Origin: Halostreptopolyspora alba | GTDB taxonomy: Bacteria; Actinomycetota; Actinomycetes; Streptosporangiales; Streptosporangiaceae | Direction of reading: 5' to 3' | DNA length: 64,000 nt | Assembly: GCA_003725585.1 (NCBI GenBank) | Contig: RJMB01000001.1 | Span: forward strand, 1-64,000 | Shown here: piece by piece, positions 49,190 through 58,783 of the stretch | Position numbering within the stretch: position 1 is the stretch's first letter | Layout of the letters: each line of letters begins with the position of its first letter | Program-made: the position numbers and the translations under genes | The notes under the pieces: model-generated | Databases searched by the model: none | Told to the model about the DNA's origin: nothing | The model's input: only the letters and a program-made list of their open reading frames with translations

Positions 49190-50536
49190 GTGGTGGTGAC
49201 CCGGCGGGTGGGGGCCGAGCGTCAGCAATCCTGGAACCGTGGTGGGCATGCCTGGCCGGTCCTGTCCCGGCCGCGCCCCATGGTCTGCTTCATGGGGCTG
49301 GTGCTGGGCTGTGACCTGGTGCTCGCGATGGTCGGTGCCGTGATCACACCGGCCCGGGTCGAGGAGATCGCCGCGTTCGGCGCGCTGGTGGTGTGCGCGG
49401 CCGTCTGCGTCGAGGCGATGCGGCGGCTCGGCACCCCATCGGGGCTGGCCCGTGACCTGCTCGGAGCCTGGTGGTTGCCGACGATCCTGTTACTGCCCCC
49501 GCTGTACGCGCTACTCGTCCCGATCCCGGTGTATGTCCACCTACAGTTCCGGATCCGCAGGACGGTGGCGCACCGGCGCGTCCTCAACGCGGGGTCCGTG
49601 GCGTTGGCGGGATTCGTGTCCTCGTGGGTGTTCCACGCGCTGCCGGCCAACGGCCCGGTCCGTGCCATCTCCATGCCGGTCAGCGCCGCCGAGAGCTTCC
49701 TTCTCACCCCGGTGGGACTGTTGTGCGGGCTGTCGTGCTGCGCGCTGTTCACACTTCTCAACACGACCGTTGTCGCGGCCGCGGTGCGGCTGAGCTCGCC
49801 CGACACCCCGGGACGGTGCCTGCTGTGGGACCGCGAGGCCCTGGTGACCGACAGCGCGGAGGTGTGCGTGGGAATGACGGGGGCCATCCTCGCCGGCGTG
49901 TCCGTCCCCCTGCTGGCCATCGCCCTGCCGCCGGTGATGCTGTTGCAGCGCAGCCTGCTCTACGAGCAGTTACAGACCGCCGCGCGCACCGACCCCAAGA
50001 CCGGGCTGCTCAACGCCACCACGTGGGAACGCGAGGCCGGGACGCACCTCACGCGCGCGCTGGAGGGGCGCCGTCCCGTGACGGTGCTCATCGCCGACAT
50101 CGACCACTTCAAGCGGGTCAACGACACCCACGGGCACGTGTTCGGTGACCAGGTGCTGCTGGGGGTGGCCCGGACGCTCACGCATCACCTGCGCCCCACC
50201 GACCTGCTGGGCCGGTTCGGCGGTGAGGAGTTCGTGGCCCTGCTGCCCGGCGCCGACATGGCCGAGGCGTGCCGTGTCGCCGAACGGCTACGCTCACGCG
50301 TCGAGCGCATGGAGCTGGTGGCCGACGGTAGGAACATCACCATCACGGTCTCGGTCGGAGTGGCGCTGTTCCGGGTACACGGCGACGACGTGATCGAACT
50401 GCTCGCCTCGGCCGACCACGGGCTCTACCGGGCGAAGGACGCGGGACGCAACCGGGTGTGCATGCCGCCGACCGGGCCCTGGGCGGTTCCCGGTGGGATG
50501 GGCGGGAGCCCGAGCACCCCGGTGCGCGAGGCATAG
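49190..50536 (+). CDS. Membrane diguanylate cyclase (GGDEF)
   Basis: This 448-aa protein has six or more membrane helices in the first 250 residues and a C-terminal GGDEF domain. The active-site motif is GRFGGEEFVALLPG, and the inhibitory I-site RxxD (RPTD) sits five residues upstream, so product feedback is expected. It makes c-di-GMP, which in actinomycetes controls development through BldD. GAGGGGG lies 7 nt before the GTG at 49190; an upstream in-frame GTG would place the start inside a palindrome, so I prefer the shorter form. Confidence 0.92.
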   Translation: MVVTRRVGAERQQSWNRGGHAWPVLSRPRPMVCFMGLVLGCDLVLAMVGAVITPARVEEIAAFGALVVCAAVCVEAMRRLGTPSGLARDLLGAWWLPTILLLPPLYALLVPIPVYVHLQFRIRRTVAHRRVLNAGSVALAGFVSSWVFHALPANGPVRAISMPVSAAESFLLTPVGLLCGLSCCALFTLLNTTVVAAAVRLSSPDTPGRCLLWDREALVTDSAEVCVGMTGAILAGVSVPLLAIALPPVMLLQRSLLYEQLQTAARTDPKTGLLNATTWEREAGTHLTRALEGRRPVTVLIADIDHFKRVNDTHGHVFGDQVLLGVARTLTHHLRPTDLLGRFGGEEFVALLPGADMAEACRVAERLRSRVERMELVADGRNITITVSVGVALFRVHGDDVIELLASADHGLYRAKDAGRNRVCMPPTGPWAVPGGMGGSPSTPVREA

Positions 50537-50740
50537 GGGTGATGCCTGGGAGGACGGTGACGCGGCCGGCGCGAGCCCGGCCGCCGACCTCGAGCCCCCG
50601 GACCTGCGCGGTCGCCGGAGCCGGCGGTTTCCCGAATGAGGGTGCGCACACCGCGGTCCCGCGGAGCCTCTCGTCACCCTCGTCCACAGGCCGAGCGACG
50701 AGCGTTGCCGGTTCGGAGGGGAGCGACGCACGGTGAGGGC

Positions 50741-51835
50741 ATGGTTACCGAACCCGGATCCGGTCCGGCCACGCCCACCCTCACCATCAGCGAGCCCCGC
50801 GACATCGTCGCGGCCATCCCCTACCTTCTCGGCTACCACCCCAGCGACATGCTGGTCGTCCTCGGCCTGTGCGGCTCCTCCGCCCGCGCCCGCCTCACCT
50901 TCCGCTGCGACCTGACCGATGAGACCTCCCGACACGTCGCGGAGATGGCGGCCCGGATCGCCAACACACTCGACGCCCACGGGTGCGACGCCGCCCTGGC
51001 CGTGGCCTACGGTCCGGCGTCCCGAGCCACCCCCTGCGTGGACGCCGTGCGTGCCGAGCTCGCCGCGATCGGGATCACCCTGCGCGAAGCGCTCCGCGTC
51101 ACCGGAGATCGCTACTGGTCCTATCTGTGTGCCGCCCCCCACTGCTGTCCGCCCGAGGGGATGCCGGCCGATCCCGCCCGTTCGCCGGCCGCGGCCACGG
51201 CGGTACTGAACGGGCTCACCACCTGGCGTGACCGTGACCAGGTCCGGCAGTACATCGCCCCCGTGGAGGGAGCGGACCGCGATCGCGTGCGGCGGGCCAC
51301 GATGGTGGCCGAGCGGCGCGGTGAGGAACTGTTGGCGCGCCGTGCCGCCTCCGAGCGCGACCCGTTCGGCGTGGCGTTTCGGACCGAGGGGGTACGGGTG
51401 GTGCGCGAGACCGTGGCGGCCGCGTGCCGCGGCGAGCTCCCCGAAGCCCCCGACGAAACCGCGTGGCTGGGGGTACTGCTCACCTGCGTCCGGGTGCGCG
51501 ACGAGGCGTGGGCGCGGATCTCCACCGGCGCCCGGTCCGAGGCGGCTGGCAGTGTCCACGTGGGGCTGTGGCGGCAGGTGCTGCGCAACGTCGAACCCGC
51601 GTACGTGGCCGCTCCGGGCTCCCTGCTCGCCGTGGCCGCCTGGCGCTCCGGCGACCGCGCCCTCGCCGAAGCCGCCCTGGACGAGGTCGACCGGGCGCGG
51701 CCCGCCTACTCCATGGCCCAACTGCTCCGCCAGGCGCTGCGCGCGGGACTGCCACCCCAGGAGTGCGAACCCACCCCCGAATGGCTGGAACGGGTCAGTC
51801 CGGTCGCGGGGGAGCCCGACGAGCGTCACCCGTGA
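50741..51835 (+). CDS. DUF4192 domain-containing protein
   Basis: This 364-aa protein has the DUF4192 signature SEPRDIVAAIPYLLGYHPSDMLVVLGL near the start and RYWSYLCAAPHCCPPEGMPAD in the middle, followed by LLRQALRAGLPP. The family is restricted to actinobacteria and has no assigned function. It is encoded 35 bp before ettA and may share its transcript. The ATG at 50741 follows GTGAGGGC; upstream in-frame residues look non-native. Confidence 0.85.
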   Translation: MVTEPGSGPATPTLTISEPRDIVAAIPYLLGYHPSDMLVVLGLCGSSARARLTFRCDLTDETSRHVAEMAARIANTLDAHGCDAALAVAYGPASRATPCVDAVRAELAAIGITLREALRVTGDRYWSYLCAAPHCCPPEGMPADPARSPAAATAVLNGLTTWRDRDQVRQYIAPVEGADRDRVRRATMVAERRGEELLARRAASERDPFGVAFRTEGVRVVRETVAAACRGELPEAPDETAWLGVLLTCVRVRDEAWARISTGARSEAAGSVHVGLWRQVLRNVEPAYVAAPGSLLAVAAWRSGDRALAEAALDEVDRARPAYSMAQLLRQALRAGLPPQECEPTPEWLERVSPVAGEPDERHP

Positions 51836-51874
51836 CTGGCCGGGGCACCATCGCCGAGACCCTAGGCTGGAGAC

Positions 51875-53539
51875 ATGCCGGAGTACATCTACACGATGCG
51901 CAACGTGCGCAAGGCGCACGGAGACAAGGTCGTCCTGGACGACGTCTCGGGTTCGTTCCTGCCCGGGGCCAAGATCGGTGTCGTTGGCCCCAATGGTGCG
52001 GGCAAGTCCTCGCTGCTCAAGCTCATGGCGGGCGTGGAGCAACCCTCCAACGGCGAGGCCCGGCTCATGCCCGGTTTCACGGTCGGGCTGTTGGCCCAGG
52101 AACCACGGCTGGACGAGAGCAAGACCGTGTTGGAGAACGTCGAGGATGGTGTCGCCGAGACCAAGGCGATGCTGGCCCGGTTCAACGAGATCGCCGAGCA
52201 GATGGCCACGGACTACTCCGACGAGCTGCTCGAGCAGATGGGCAAGCTGCAGGAGCAGCTCGACCATCGCGACGCGTGGAACCTCGACAGCCAGCTGAGT
52301 CAGGCCATGGACGCACTGCGATGCCCACCCCCCGACACCGAGGTCTCGGTGCTCTCCGGCGGTGAGAAGCGGCGTGTGGCGCTGTGCCGGCTGCTCCTGG
52401 AGCGCCCCGACCTCCTGCTGCTGGACGAGCCCACCAACCACCTCGACGCCGAGAGCGTGCAGTGGCTGGAGCAGCACCTCGAGAACTACCCCGGCACCAT
52501 CGTCGCGATCACCCACGATCGGTACTTCCTGGACAACGTCGCGACCTGGATCCTGGAGCTCGACCGCGGCAAGCTCTACCCCTACGAGGGGAACTACACC
52601 ACCTACCTCGACACCAAGGCGACACGGCTGAAGGTCGAGGGGCAGCGGGACGCCAAGCGCCAGAAGCGGCTGAAGGAGGAGCTGGAGTGGGTCCGCTCCA
52701 ACGCCAAGGCGCGCCAGAGCAAGAGCAAGGCCCGACTCGCCCGGTACGAGGAGATGGCGGCCGAGGCCGACAAGACCCGCAAGTTGGACTTCGAGGAGAT
52801 CCAGATCCCTCCGGGGCCCCGGCTGGGATCGAACGTGGTCGAGGTCAAGAACCTCACCAAGGGGTTCGGCGACAGTCTGCTCATCGAGGACCTGAGCTTC
52901 TCGCTGCCACCGAACGGCATCGTCGGCGTCATCGGTCCCAACGGTGTCGGCAAGACCACGCTGTTCAGGATGATCGTCGGTGAGGAGACCCCCGACTCCG
53001 GCTCCATCATGGTCGGCGACACCGTCCAGATCTCCTACGTCGACCAGTCACGTTCGGGCATCGACAGTGAGAAGAACGTGTGGCAGGCCGTCTCCGACGG
53101 CGAGTCCTTCATCAAGGTCGGCAACGTCGAGATCCCGAGCCGCGCCTACGTCGCCGCGTTCGGGTTCAAGGGATCCGACCAGCAAAAACCCGCGGGTGTG
53201 CTCTCCGGTGGCGAGCGCAACCGGGTGAACCTCGCGCTCACCCTCAAGCAGGGCGGGAACCTGCTGCTGCTGGACGAGCCCACGAACGACCTCGACGTGG
53301 ACACCCTGGGCTCGCTGGAGAACGCGCTGCTGGACTTCCCCGGCTGCGCCGTCATCACCAGTCACGACCGCTGGTTCCTCGACCGTGTCGCCACGCACAT
53401 CCTCGCGTGGGAGGGCGGCGCCAACTGGTTCTGGTTCGAGGGCAACTTCGAGTCCTACGAGCAGAACAAGATCGAGCGGCTCGGCCCCGAGGCCGCGCGC
53501 CCCCACGCGGTCACACGCCGCAAGCTCACCAGGAACTAG
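51875..53539 (+). CDS. ettA: Energy-dependent translational throttle protein EttA
   Basis: This 554-aa ABC-F protein has two ATPase domains. First: Walker A VGPNGAGKSSLLK, signature LSGGEKRRVALCRLLL, LLLDEPTNHLDAESVQWL. Second: IGPNGVGKTTLFR, LSGGERNRVNLALTL, LLLDEPTNDLDVDTLG. The linker with RRDAKRQKRLKEELEW-type residues (P-site tRNA interaction motif) sits between. No membrane domain. It binds the ribosomal E-site and gates elongation according to the ADP/ATP ratio. Near-universal in actinobacteria. Confidence 0.95.
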   Translation: MPEYIYTMRNVRKAHGDKVVLDDVSGSFLPGAKIGVVGPNGAGKSSLLKLMAGVEQPSNGEARLMPGFTVGLLAQEPRLDESKTVLENVEDGVAETKAMLARFNEIAEQMATDYSDELLEQMGKLQEQLDHRDAWNLDSQLSQAMDALRCPPPDTEVSVLSGGEKRRVALCRLLLERPDLLLLDEPTNHLDAESVQWLEQHLENYPGTIVAITHDRYFLDNVATWILELDRGKLYPYEGNYTTYLDTKATRLKVEGQRDAKRQKRLKEELEWVRSNAKARQSKSKARLARYEEMAAEADKTRKLDFEEIQIPPGPRLGSNVVEVKNLTKGFGDSLLIEDLSFSLPPNGIVGVIGPNGVGKTTLFRMIVGEETPDSGSIMVGDTVQISYVDQSRSGIDSEKNVWQAVSDGESFIKVGNVEIPSRAYVAAFGFKGSDQQKPAGVLSGGERNRVNLALTLKQGGNLLLLDEPTNDLDVDTLGSLENALLDFPGCAVITSHDRWFLDRVATHILAWEGGANWFWFEGNFESYEQNKIERLGPEAARPHAVTRRKLTRN

Positions 53540-53546
53540 AACCCGA

Positions 53547-53595
53547 GGAACCGGATCCCGGCCGGCCGCTGGCGCGTCAGCCGCCGGCCGGTTCC
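53547..53595. terminator. Bidirectional terminator between ettA and the AraC gene
   Basis: GGAACCGG and CCGGTTCC form an outer stem with a GGCCGGC/GCCGGCC-rich interior. It overlaps the last codons of the convergent AraC gene. No T-tract. Confidence 0.5.
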
Positions 53596-54590
53596 GCCCC
53601 GGCGGCGACCACACGACCGCGGTGTGGCAGGACCCCGCGACGGAACTCGCCCGGGGGGAGACCGGTGTGACGCTTGAACACCTGACCGAAGTGGGAAGCG
53701 TCGGCGAACCCCCAGCGAGCGGCGATGGCGGCGACGGGCACGTGCGCCAGCAGCGGGTCGGAGAGGTCGCGCTGGCAGCGCTCCAGACGCCGGAGGCGGA
53801 TCAGTGACGCCACGGTGTGGTCGGTGGGCTCGAACGCCGCGTGGAGGTGGCGTAGCGAGACGTGGTGCGCCGCCGCGATGGAGCCGGGCGTGAGATCGGG
53901 GTCGGCGAGGTGGGCGTCGATGTACTCGCTGACCCGCTCGCACAGGGCGTCGCGCCGGTCGGAGACACGCTGGTGCTGCCCGAGTTCGTCGCGCAGCATG
54001 GTGGTGACCAGGTCCATCATGCCCCGCACCGCCAACGGTCCGTTGTCGCCCAGTGAGTCCAGGTTGCGGTTCAGCGCCAGGATCATGGTCCACGCGGCCG
54101 AGGTCATCCCCGCCGCGCACTCGAAGGCCCGGGCCGTGATGGGCTCGAGGGAGTCCCCGTCGGCTCCGACGCGCTGCTTGGGGAATTTGATGCAGGACGA
54201 CTTGTAGCCGTCGCTGGAGACCAGGTCCGTGGGTTCGCCGGAGTCATAGATCGCGAAGTAGCCGGGGGTGAGAACGACGGAGCTGTCCCCCTGGGACAGC
54301 CGAAGCCGTCCGGACAGCTGCAGGGTCAACACGTAGTACCCGGCGTCCTCGGCCGAGATCGAGTCGCGGCCCCGATGGGCGGCGTGCCGTTCGCACTCCA
54401 TGTCGACGAAGGAGACCCCGGCCACGGATCGGTCGCTGAGGGTTCCGGAGAACACGCCGGGGCGGTCGCAGTCGAAGTCGAACCGGAGCACGCTGCGCCG
54501 TACGGCGTCGGTCCAGGAGTCGAACGCGACCGGAGGTCCCAGGTCCTCGGCCAGGAGCCCGGATGCCTTGAAGCCTTCGATGAGCGACAC
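53577..54590 (-). CDS. AraC-family transcriptional regulator
   Basis: This 337-aa protein has an AraC_binding_2 (FeaR-like) N-terminal sensing domain (YYVLTLQLSGRLRLSQGD, PGYFAIYDSGEPTDL) and a C-terminal double HTH (LTPGSIAAAHHVSLRHLHAAF, then AAIAARWGFADASHFGQVFKRHTGLPPGEFRR). The GTG at 54590 (VSLIEGFKAS) behind GGGGCGAGGAC is chosen. It diverges from the aromatic-degradation operon and most likely activates it in response to the pathway substrate. Confidence 0.9.
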   Translation of the reverse strand: MSLIEGFKASGLLAEDLGPPVAFDSWTDAVRRSVLRFDFDCDRPGVFSGTLSDRSVAGVSFVDMECERHAAHRGRDSISAEDAGYYVLTLQLSGRLRLSQGDSSVVLTPGYFAIYDSGEPTDLVSSDGYKSSCIKFPKQRVGADGDSLEPITARAFECAAGMTSAAWTMILALNRNLDSLGDNGPLAVRGMMDLVTTMLRDELGQHQRVSDRRDALCERVSEYIDAHLADPDLTPGSIAAAHHVSLRHLHAAFEPTDHTVASLIRLRRLERCQRDLSDPLLAHVPVAAIAARWGFADASHFGQVFKRHTGLPPGEFRRGVLPHRGRVVAAGAEPAGG

Positions 54591-54977
54591 CGTCCTCGCC
54601 CCCTGACTCGTCGTCACACTGTGAGGTCGGGACCTGTTCGCCGGCGAGGTGTCTCCGTTGTGAGCCTCCAGCGCCGCGAGAAACCGAACTGTGGCGCAGA
54701 TCATAACAAATATTCCGATGGCGTGAACCGTGCCTCGGATTTCGTGTGAGGGACGCACGGCCAGAACTCACCAGCCTCCCACGCCCCACGAATAACTCCC
54801 GTCACATCGAAGTACCTCCGGGACGGGAATTGTGCGCGCACGCAACAGAGCCGTGCGCGCCTCACCCAGATTCACGGCCGTCGGATTCGTAGAGTGGCGC
54901 CGAAAACCGAACTCGCATCGAGTACTCCACCCGGTCCACGGGACACAACGACCCGCCGTGGACGAGGAAGGGGCACC
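54591..54977. promoter_or_regulatory. Divergent promoter region araC / ring-cleavage operon
   Basis: About 390 bp. It contains an A/T-rich ATAACAAATATTCC segment near 54703-54717, an inverted repeat CCCGTC...GACGGG (54798-54827) and two direct copies of GTGCGCGC about 22 bp apart near 54832-54858. These are candidate AraC half-sites, by position only. Confidence 0.45.
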
Positions 54978-55931
54978 GTGGCGCACATCGACGGCTCCCA
55001 CCACATGACACTATCGGTCGCCGGCGCCCAGGAGGACGTGGATTTCCACACCAAGATCCTGGGAATGCGGATGATCAAACGCACCGTGCTTTTCGATGGG
55101 TCCCTGCCGATCTATCACCTGTACTATTCCAACACCAATGGCGACCCCTCCAGTGTCGTAACGACATTTCCCTGGGCACAGGCCGGGATGTACGGAACGC
55201 GTGGCACCAACCAGGCACGGGAGGTGCAGCTGGCGGTCCCACACGGTTCCATGAACTTCTGGTACGACCGGCTGACCTCACACGGAATCGAGGTCCGCAA
55301 CACCGAGGTGTTCGACCAGCGGCGTCTGGCGTTCCGGCACCCCTCGGGAATCGAATACGTCCTCGTCGGCGCCGGTGACGACGACCGGGTCGGGCATCCC
55401 GGCAACGGCGTCCCCCCGGAGCACGCCATTCACGGGCTGCACGGGGTGGGCGTGCACCTGACCACCCCCGAACGGATGGTGGAGTTCGCCGAGGGCTCGT
55501 TCCACGGCCGTGGCGGTGTGGCCGAGGAGGGCGACCGGATCGCGCTGCGGATCGGGGACCACAAGCGCGGCAACGCCCTCGAGCTGGTCGTGAACCGCAC
55601 CGACCCCCAGGGCACGTGGGGCTTCGGCGCCGGCACCTGCCACCACTTCGCCTGGAACGCCGAGACCCTGGCCAACCAGGACGACGTCAAGTTCGCCATC
55701 GAGGGCGCCGGTTACACCGACATCTCCGAGCTGAAGGACCGCAAGTACTTCAAGAGCGTCTACGTGCGCACCCCGGCCGGGGCGCTGTTCGAGCTCGCTG
55801 TCACCCACTCCGAAGGAGGATGGGACTGCGACGAGTCACCCAAGGAGCTGGGAACCCGGTTCCAGCTGCCCGAGCGGTTCGAGCACCGCCGCGCGGAGAT
55901 CCTCGACCGGCTGGAGCCGATCACCGGCTGA
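54978..55931 (+). CDS. VOC-family ring-cleaving dioxygenase (MhqO/LinE-like)
   Basis: This 317-aa protein has two glyoxalase/VOC modules. Metal ligands are expected in DGSHHMTLSVAG (His), HGLHGVGVHLT (His) and GALFELAVTHS (Glu). The layout matches the MhqO group, which opens hydroquinones. The GTG at 54978 sits behind GGAAGGGG. It heads a five-gene operon with a hydrolase, a flavin hydroxylase, a flavin reductase and a carboxylesterase, so it probably cleaves the hydroxylated ring those enzymes make. Confidence 0.9.
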   Translation: MAHIDGSHHMTLSVAGAQEDVDFHTKILGMRMIKRTVLFDGSLPIYHLYYSNTNGDPSSVVTTFPWAQAGMYGTRGTNQAREVQLAVPHGSMNFWYDRLTSHGIEVRNTEVFDQRRLAFRHPSGIEYVLVGAGDDDRVGHPGNGVPPEHAIHGLHGVGVHLTTPERMVEFAEGSFHGRGGVAEEGDRIALRIGDHKRGNALELVVNRTDPQGTWGFGAGTCHHFAWNAETLANQDDVKFAIEGAGYTDISELKDRKYFKSVYVRTPAGALFELAVTHSEGGWDCDESPKELGTRFQLPERFEHRRAEILDRLEPITG

Positions 55932-55962
55932 CCCCCCGACCCGTCGCATCCCAGGGAGAACC

Positions 55963-56982
55963 GTGACCGGGCAACGTGCGCCGCACACGAACGGCGGAAA
56001 TGAGATCACCATCAGACGCGGCCAGTTCTGGGTCCCCGGGGAACGGAGCGTGAACGAGGACGGTACCCACCAGCGCGCCCCCATGTTCGTCCAGTGGGAG
56101 GCACCGGCGGGCGGGAGCCGCCCCTACCCGCTGGTGCTGGTGCACGGCGGTGGTGGGCAGGGGACCGACTGGACCACGACCCCCGACGGCCGCCCCGGCT
56201 GGGCCACCCGGTTCGTCGAGGCGGGATACGCCGTCTACGTCGTCGACCGGTGTGGCCACGGCCGTTCCCCCTACCACCCGGACATCGTCGGGCCCATGGG
56301 AGCCCAGATCCCCTACGAGGCGGCGAAGTCGCTGTTCTTCCCGGACACCGCCCGTGACGAGCAGCACCAGTGGAGCTACTCCCGCGACCTGGACTCCTGG
56401 CATGTCGACCAGCTGCTGGCCGGGATGGGACCGCTGCCCATGGACCTCGCCGAGTCCCAGCGCATGGACGCCGACCGGATCGGTCGGCTGCTGGACATCA
56501 CCGGCCCGGCGGTGGTGGTGACCCACTCCGCGGGTGGCCCGGTCGGATGGCTCGCCGCCGACACCCGACCGGAGGCGGTGGCCGCGATAGTCGCGGTGGA
56601 GCCGATCGGACCCGCGTTCGCGGACTTCCCGGGAATCGGCGAACTGTCCTGGGGGCTCACCGCCCACCGCATCACCTACGACCCTCCACTGGAGCGCCCC
56701 GAGCAGGCCCGCGAGGCCGACCCCGCCACCCTGCGCGTCCCCGCGATGCGCGACCTTCCGGTGGCGGTGCTCACCGGCGGGGCCTCGGCCTTCGCCGAGT
56801 TCGCCCCCGACGTCGTGGAGTTCCTGCGCGCCGCGGGAGCCCGTGCCGAGCGGATGCACCTGCCCGACCTCGGTATCACCGGCAACGGCCACGCCCTGAT
56901 CCTCGAAGCCAACTCCGACCACACCATCCGGCCCGTCCTCGACTGGATCGCCACACACGAGCCCGAGCTGACCGGGAGTTGA
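55963..56982 (+). CDS. Alpha/beta-hydrolase
   Basis: This 339-aa alpha/beta-hydrolase has an oxyanion strand VLVHGGGGQGTDW, the nucleophile elbow VVVTHSAGGPVGWL (Ser) and a late ITGNGHALILE with the probable catalytic His. It resembles large esterases that act on aromatic or steroid-like esters. It likely hydrolyses a substrate ester or ring-cleavage product. The GTG start is 31 bp after the dioxygenase stop. Confidence 0.85.
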   Translation: MTGQRAPHTNGGNEITIRRGQFWVPGERSVNEDGTHQRAPMFVQWEAPAGGSRPYPLVLVHGGGGQGTDWTTTPDGRPGWATRFVEAGYAVYVVDRCGHGRSPYHPDIVGPMGAQIPYEAAKSLFFPDTARDEQHQWSYSRDLDSWHVDQLLAGMGPLPMDLAESQRMDADRIGRLLDITGPAVVVTHSAGGPVGWLAADTRPEAVAAIVAVEPIGPAFADFPGIGELSWGLTAHRITYDPPLERPEQAREADPATLRVPAMRDLPVAVLTGGASAFAEFAPDVVEFLRAAGARAERMHLPDLGITGNGHALILEANSDHTIRPVLDWIATHEPELTGS

Positions 56983-56987
56983 CCACC

Positions 56988-58193
56988 GTGACCACCCAAC
57001 TCGCCCCCACGTCCACCGTCCACGTCAGTGACGAGTTCGACCCCCTGATGCGGCGGCTGGACGACGTTCACGACCTACTCGACAGCACCGCCGACGAGAG
57101 CGAGCGACTCGGCGACCTCACCGACGCCGCCGCGCGTGCCCTGCGCGACTCCGGCGCGCTGAAGATCAGCGTCCCCCGCGAGCTCGGGGGGTACGAGTTC
57201 TCGCCCCGCCAGGCCATCGACACCATCGCCCGCGTCTCCCACGCCGACGCGTCGGCGGGATGGTCGTTCATGGCCGTGCAGATGGTCACCGGAACCACGG
57301 CCGCCTATCTCGGTGCCGAGGCGGTGCGCGACCTCTACCCGGATGTCGCGGGCGACCGTTACGCCACCATCGCCGGCCAGGGCACCAAGATGGGGACGGC
57401 GACCAGGGTCGAGGGGGGCTATCGCATCAGCGGCCGCTGGCACTTCGCCTCGGGGATCTCGCTGGCCTCCCACATCCACACCGCGGCCTTCTGCGAGGAG
57501 ACCGGCGAGGCCCTGGTGTTCACCCTGCCCAAGGACCGCGTGACCCTGATCGACAACTGGGACGTTATGGGGCTGCGGGCCACCCGCAGCATCGACTACA
57601 CCTGCGAGGACGTGTTCGTGCCGCAGACCCACGTCTACCCGGTGGCCACGACCCACGCCCACCACGGCGGGGCGGCCTACCGGATCGGACTGGCGAACAT
57701 GGCCGGCGTCTGCCACACCGGATGGGCCCTGGGCGTGGGGCGCCGGATGCTCGACGAGCTCAAAGCGCTGGTGGCCAGCAAGTCCGGCACCCCGAACGCC
57801 TCCGTGGACACCCACCAGTTCTACGCCGAGTACGCCGAGGCCGAGAGCCGACTGCGCGCGGCACGCTCCTGGGCGATGGAGGTGTGGGCGGACAACGAGG
57901 CCACGTTGGACCGGGGGGAGCACCTGAGTACCGAACAGGAGACCCTCACCCGGCTGATGCTGAACAACACCACCTGGTCGGTGCAGGCCGTCGGGCAGAT
58001 GGTGCACAAGTGGGCGGCGACGGCGGCGCTGCGGCGGGGCCCGCTACAGCGGTTCTTCCGTGACCTGCACTCCGGCACCCAGCACGTCACTTCCGGACCG
58101 GTCGTGCTACAGAACTGCGGCAAGTGGCTGTCGGGGCTCGCCGCCCCGGAGGCCCGGTGGGTCTTCCTCGACCTGCAGGAGCCGCGGTCGTGA
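56988..58193 (+). CDS. Flavin-dependent aromatic hydroxylase, acyl-CoA dehydrogenase fold (HsaA-like)
   Basis: This 401-aa protein of the group D monooxygenases has SVPRELGGYEFSPRQAIDTI, the FASGISLASHIHTAAFC and NWDVMGLRATRS segments, and a C-terminal helical bundle ending with FRDLHSGTQHV. It would use reduced flavin from the neighbouring reductase to hydroxylate a phenol. GTG is 6 bp after the hydrolase stop; the stop TGA overlaps the next gene's ATG (TGATG/GTGATG). Confidence 0.9.
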   Translation: MTTQLAPTSTVHVSDEFDPLMRRLDDVHDLLDSTADESERLGDLTDAAARALRDSGALKISVPRELGGYEFSPRQAIDTIARVSHADASAGWSFMAVQMVTGTTAAYLGAEAVRDLYPDVAGDRYATIAGQGTKMGTATRVEGGYRISGRWHFASGISLASHIHTAAFCEETGEALVFTLPKDRVTLIDNWDVMGLRATRSIDYTCEDVFVPQTHVYPVATTHAHHGGAAYRIGLANMAGVCHTGWALGVGRRMLDELKALVASKSGTPNASVDTHQFYAEYAEAESRLRAARSWAMEVWADNEATLDRGEHLSTEQETLTRLMLNNTTWSVQAVGQMVHKWAATAALRRGPLQRFFRDLHSGTQHVTSGPVVLQNCGKWLSGLAAPEARWVFLDLQEPRS

Positions 58194-58783
58194 TGCCCCG
58201 CGCCGACCGGAACGCCCCGGGTCGGCCGGGGTGGGGCTACCAGGCGGCGCGCACGGCCACCGGGACACCCGCCATGGCGGAGCACGAAGGAGTGGACGCC
58301 GAGGAGTTCAAGTCGACCTTTCGGCACCACCCCGCGGGTGTCGCGGTCGTCACCGCCGACGACGGCGCCGGCCCCGCCGGGTTGACCGCCACCTCGGTGG
58401 TCGCGGTCTCCGCCGAACCGGCGCTGCTCGCGTTCTCGCTGACCTCCGCCTCCACCACCGCCCCTCGCGTCCTCGGCGCGCGCACGGCGGTGGTTCACCT
58501 GCTCGGCGCGGGGGAGGTGGGGCTGGCCCGACGGTTCGCCACCGGCGGGATCGACCGGTTCGCCGACCCCGGCTCCTGGACCCGCCTACCCACCGGGGAG
58601 CCGCTGCTTCGGGAGGTCACCGTGTGGTTGCGCTGCCGGATCGCCCAGCGCCTCACCGCCGGAGACTCCACCCTGGTGCTCGGGGAGGTGCTCGGCACTC
58701 ACCAGAACACCTCGGACCGGTGCCCGCTCGTCTACCAGAACCGCACCTTCTACGTCCTCGGCGAATCGGCGGTGGTCACGTGA
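58193..58783 (+). CDS. Flavin reductase (HpaC/HsaB-like)
   Basis: This 196-aa FMN-binding split-barrel protein has EEFKSTFRHHPAGVAVVTADD, GLTATSVVAVSAEPALLAFS and a central FATGGIDRF, standard for the reductase partner of two-component monooxygenases. It supplies reduced flavin to the upstream hydroxylase. The ATG lies in the hydroxylase stop; a second ATG at 58274 would remove a variable leader. It overlaps the next gene by 4 bp. Confidence 0.92.
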   Translation: MPRADRNAPGRPGWGYQAARTATGTPAMAEHEGVDAEEFKSTFRHHPAGVAVVTADDGAGPAGLTATSVVAVSAEPALLAFSLTSASTTAPRVLGARTAVVHLLGAGEVGLARRFATGGIDRFADPGSWTRLPTGEPLLREVTVWLRCRIAQRLTAGDSTLVLGEVLGTHQNTSDRCPLVYQNRTFYVLGESAVVT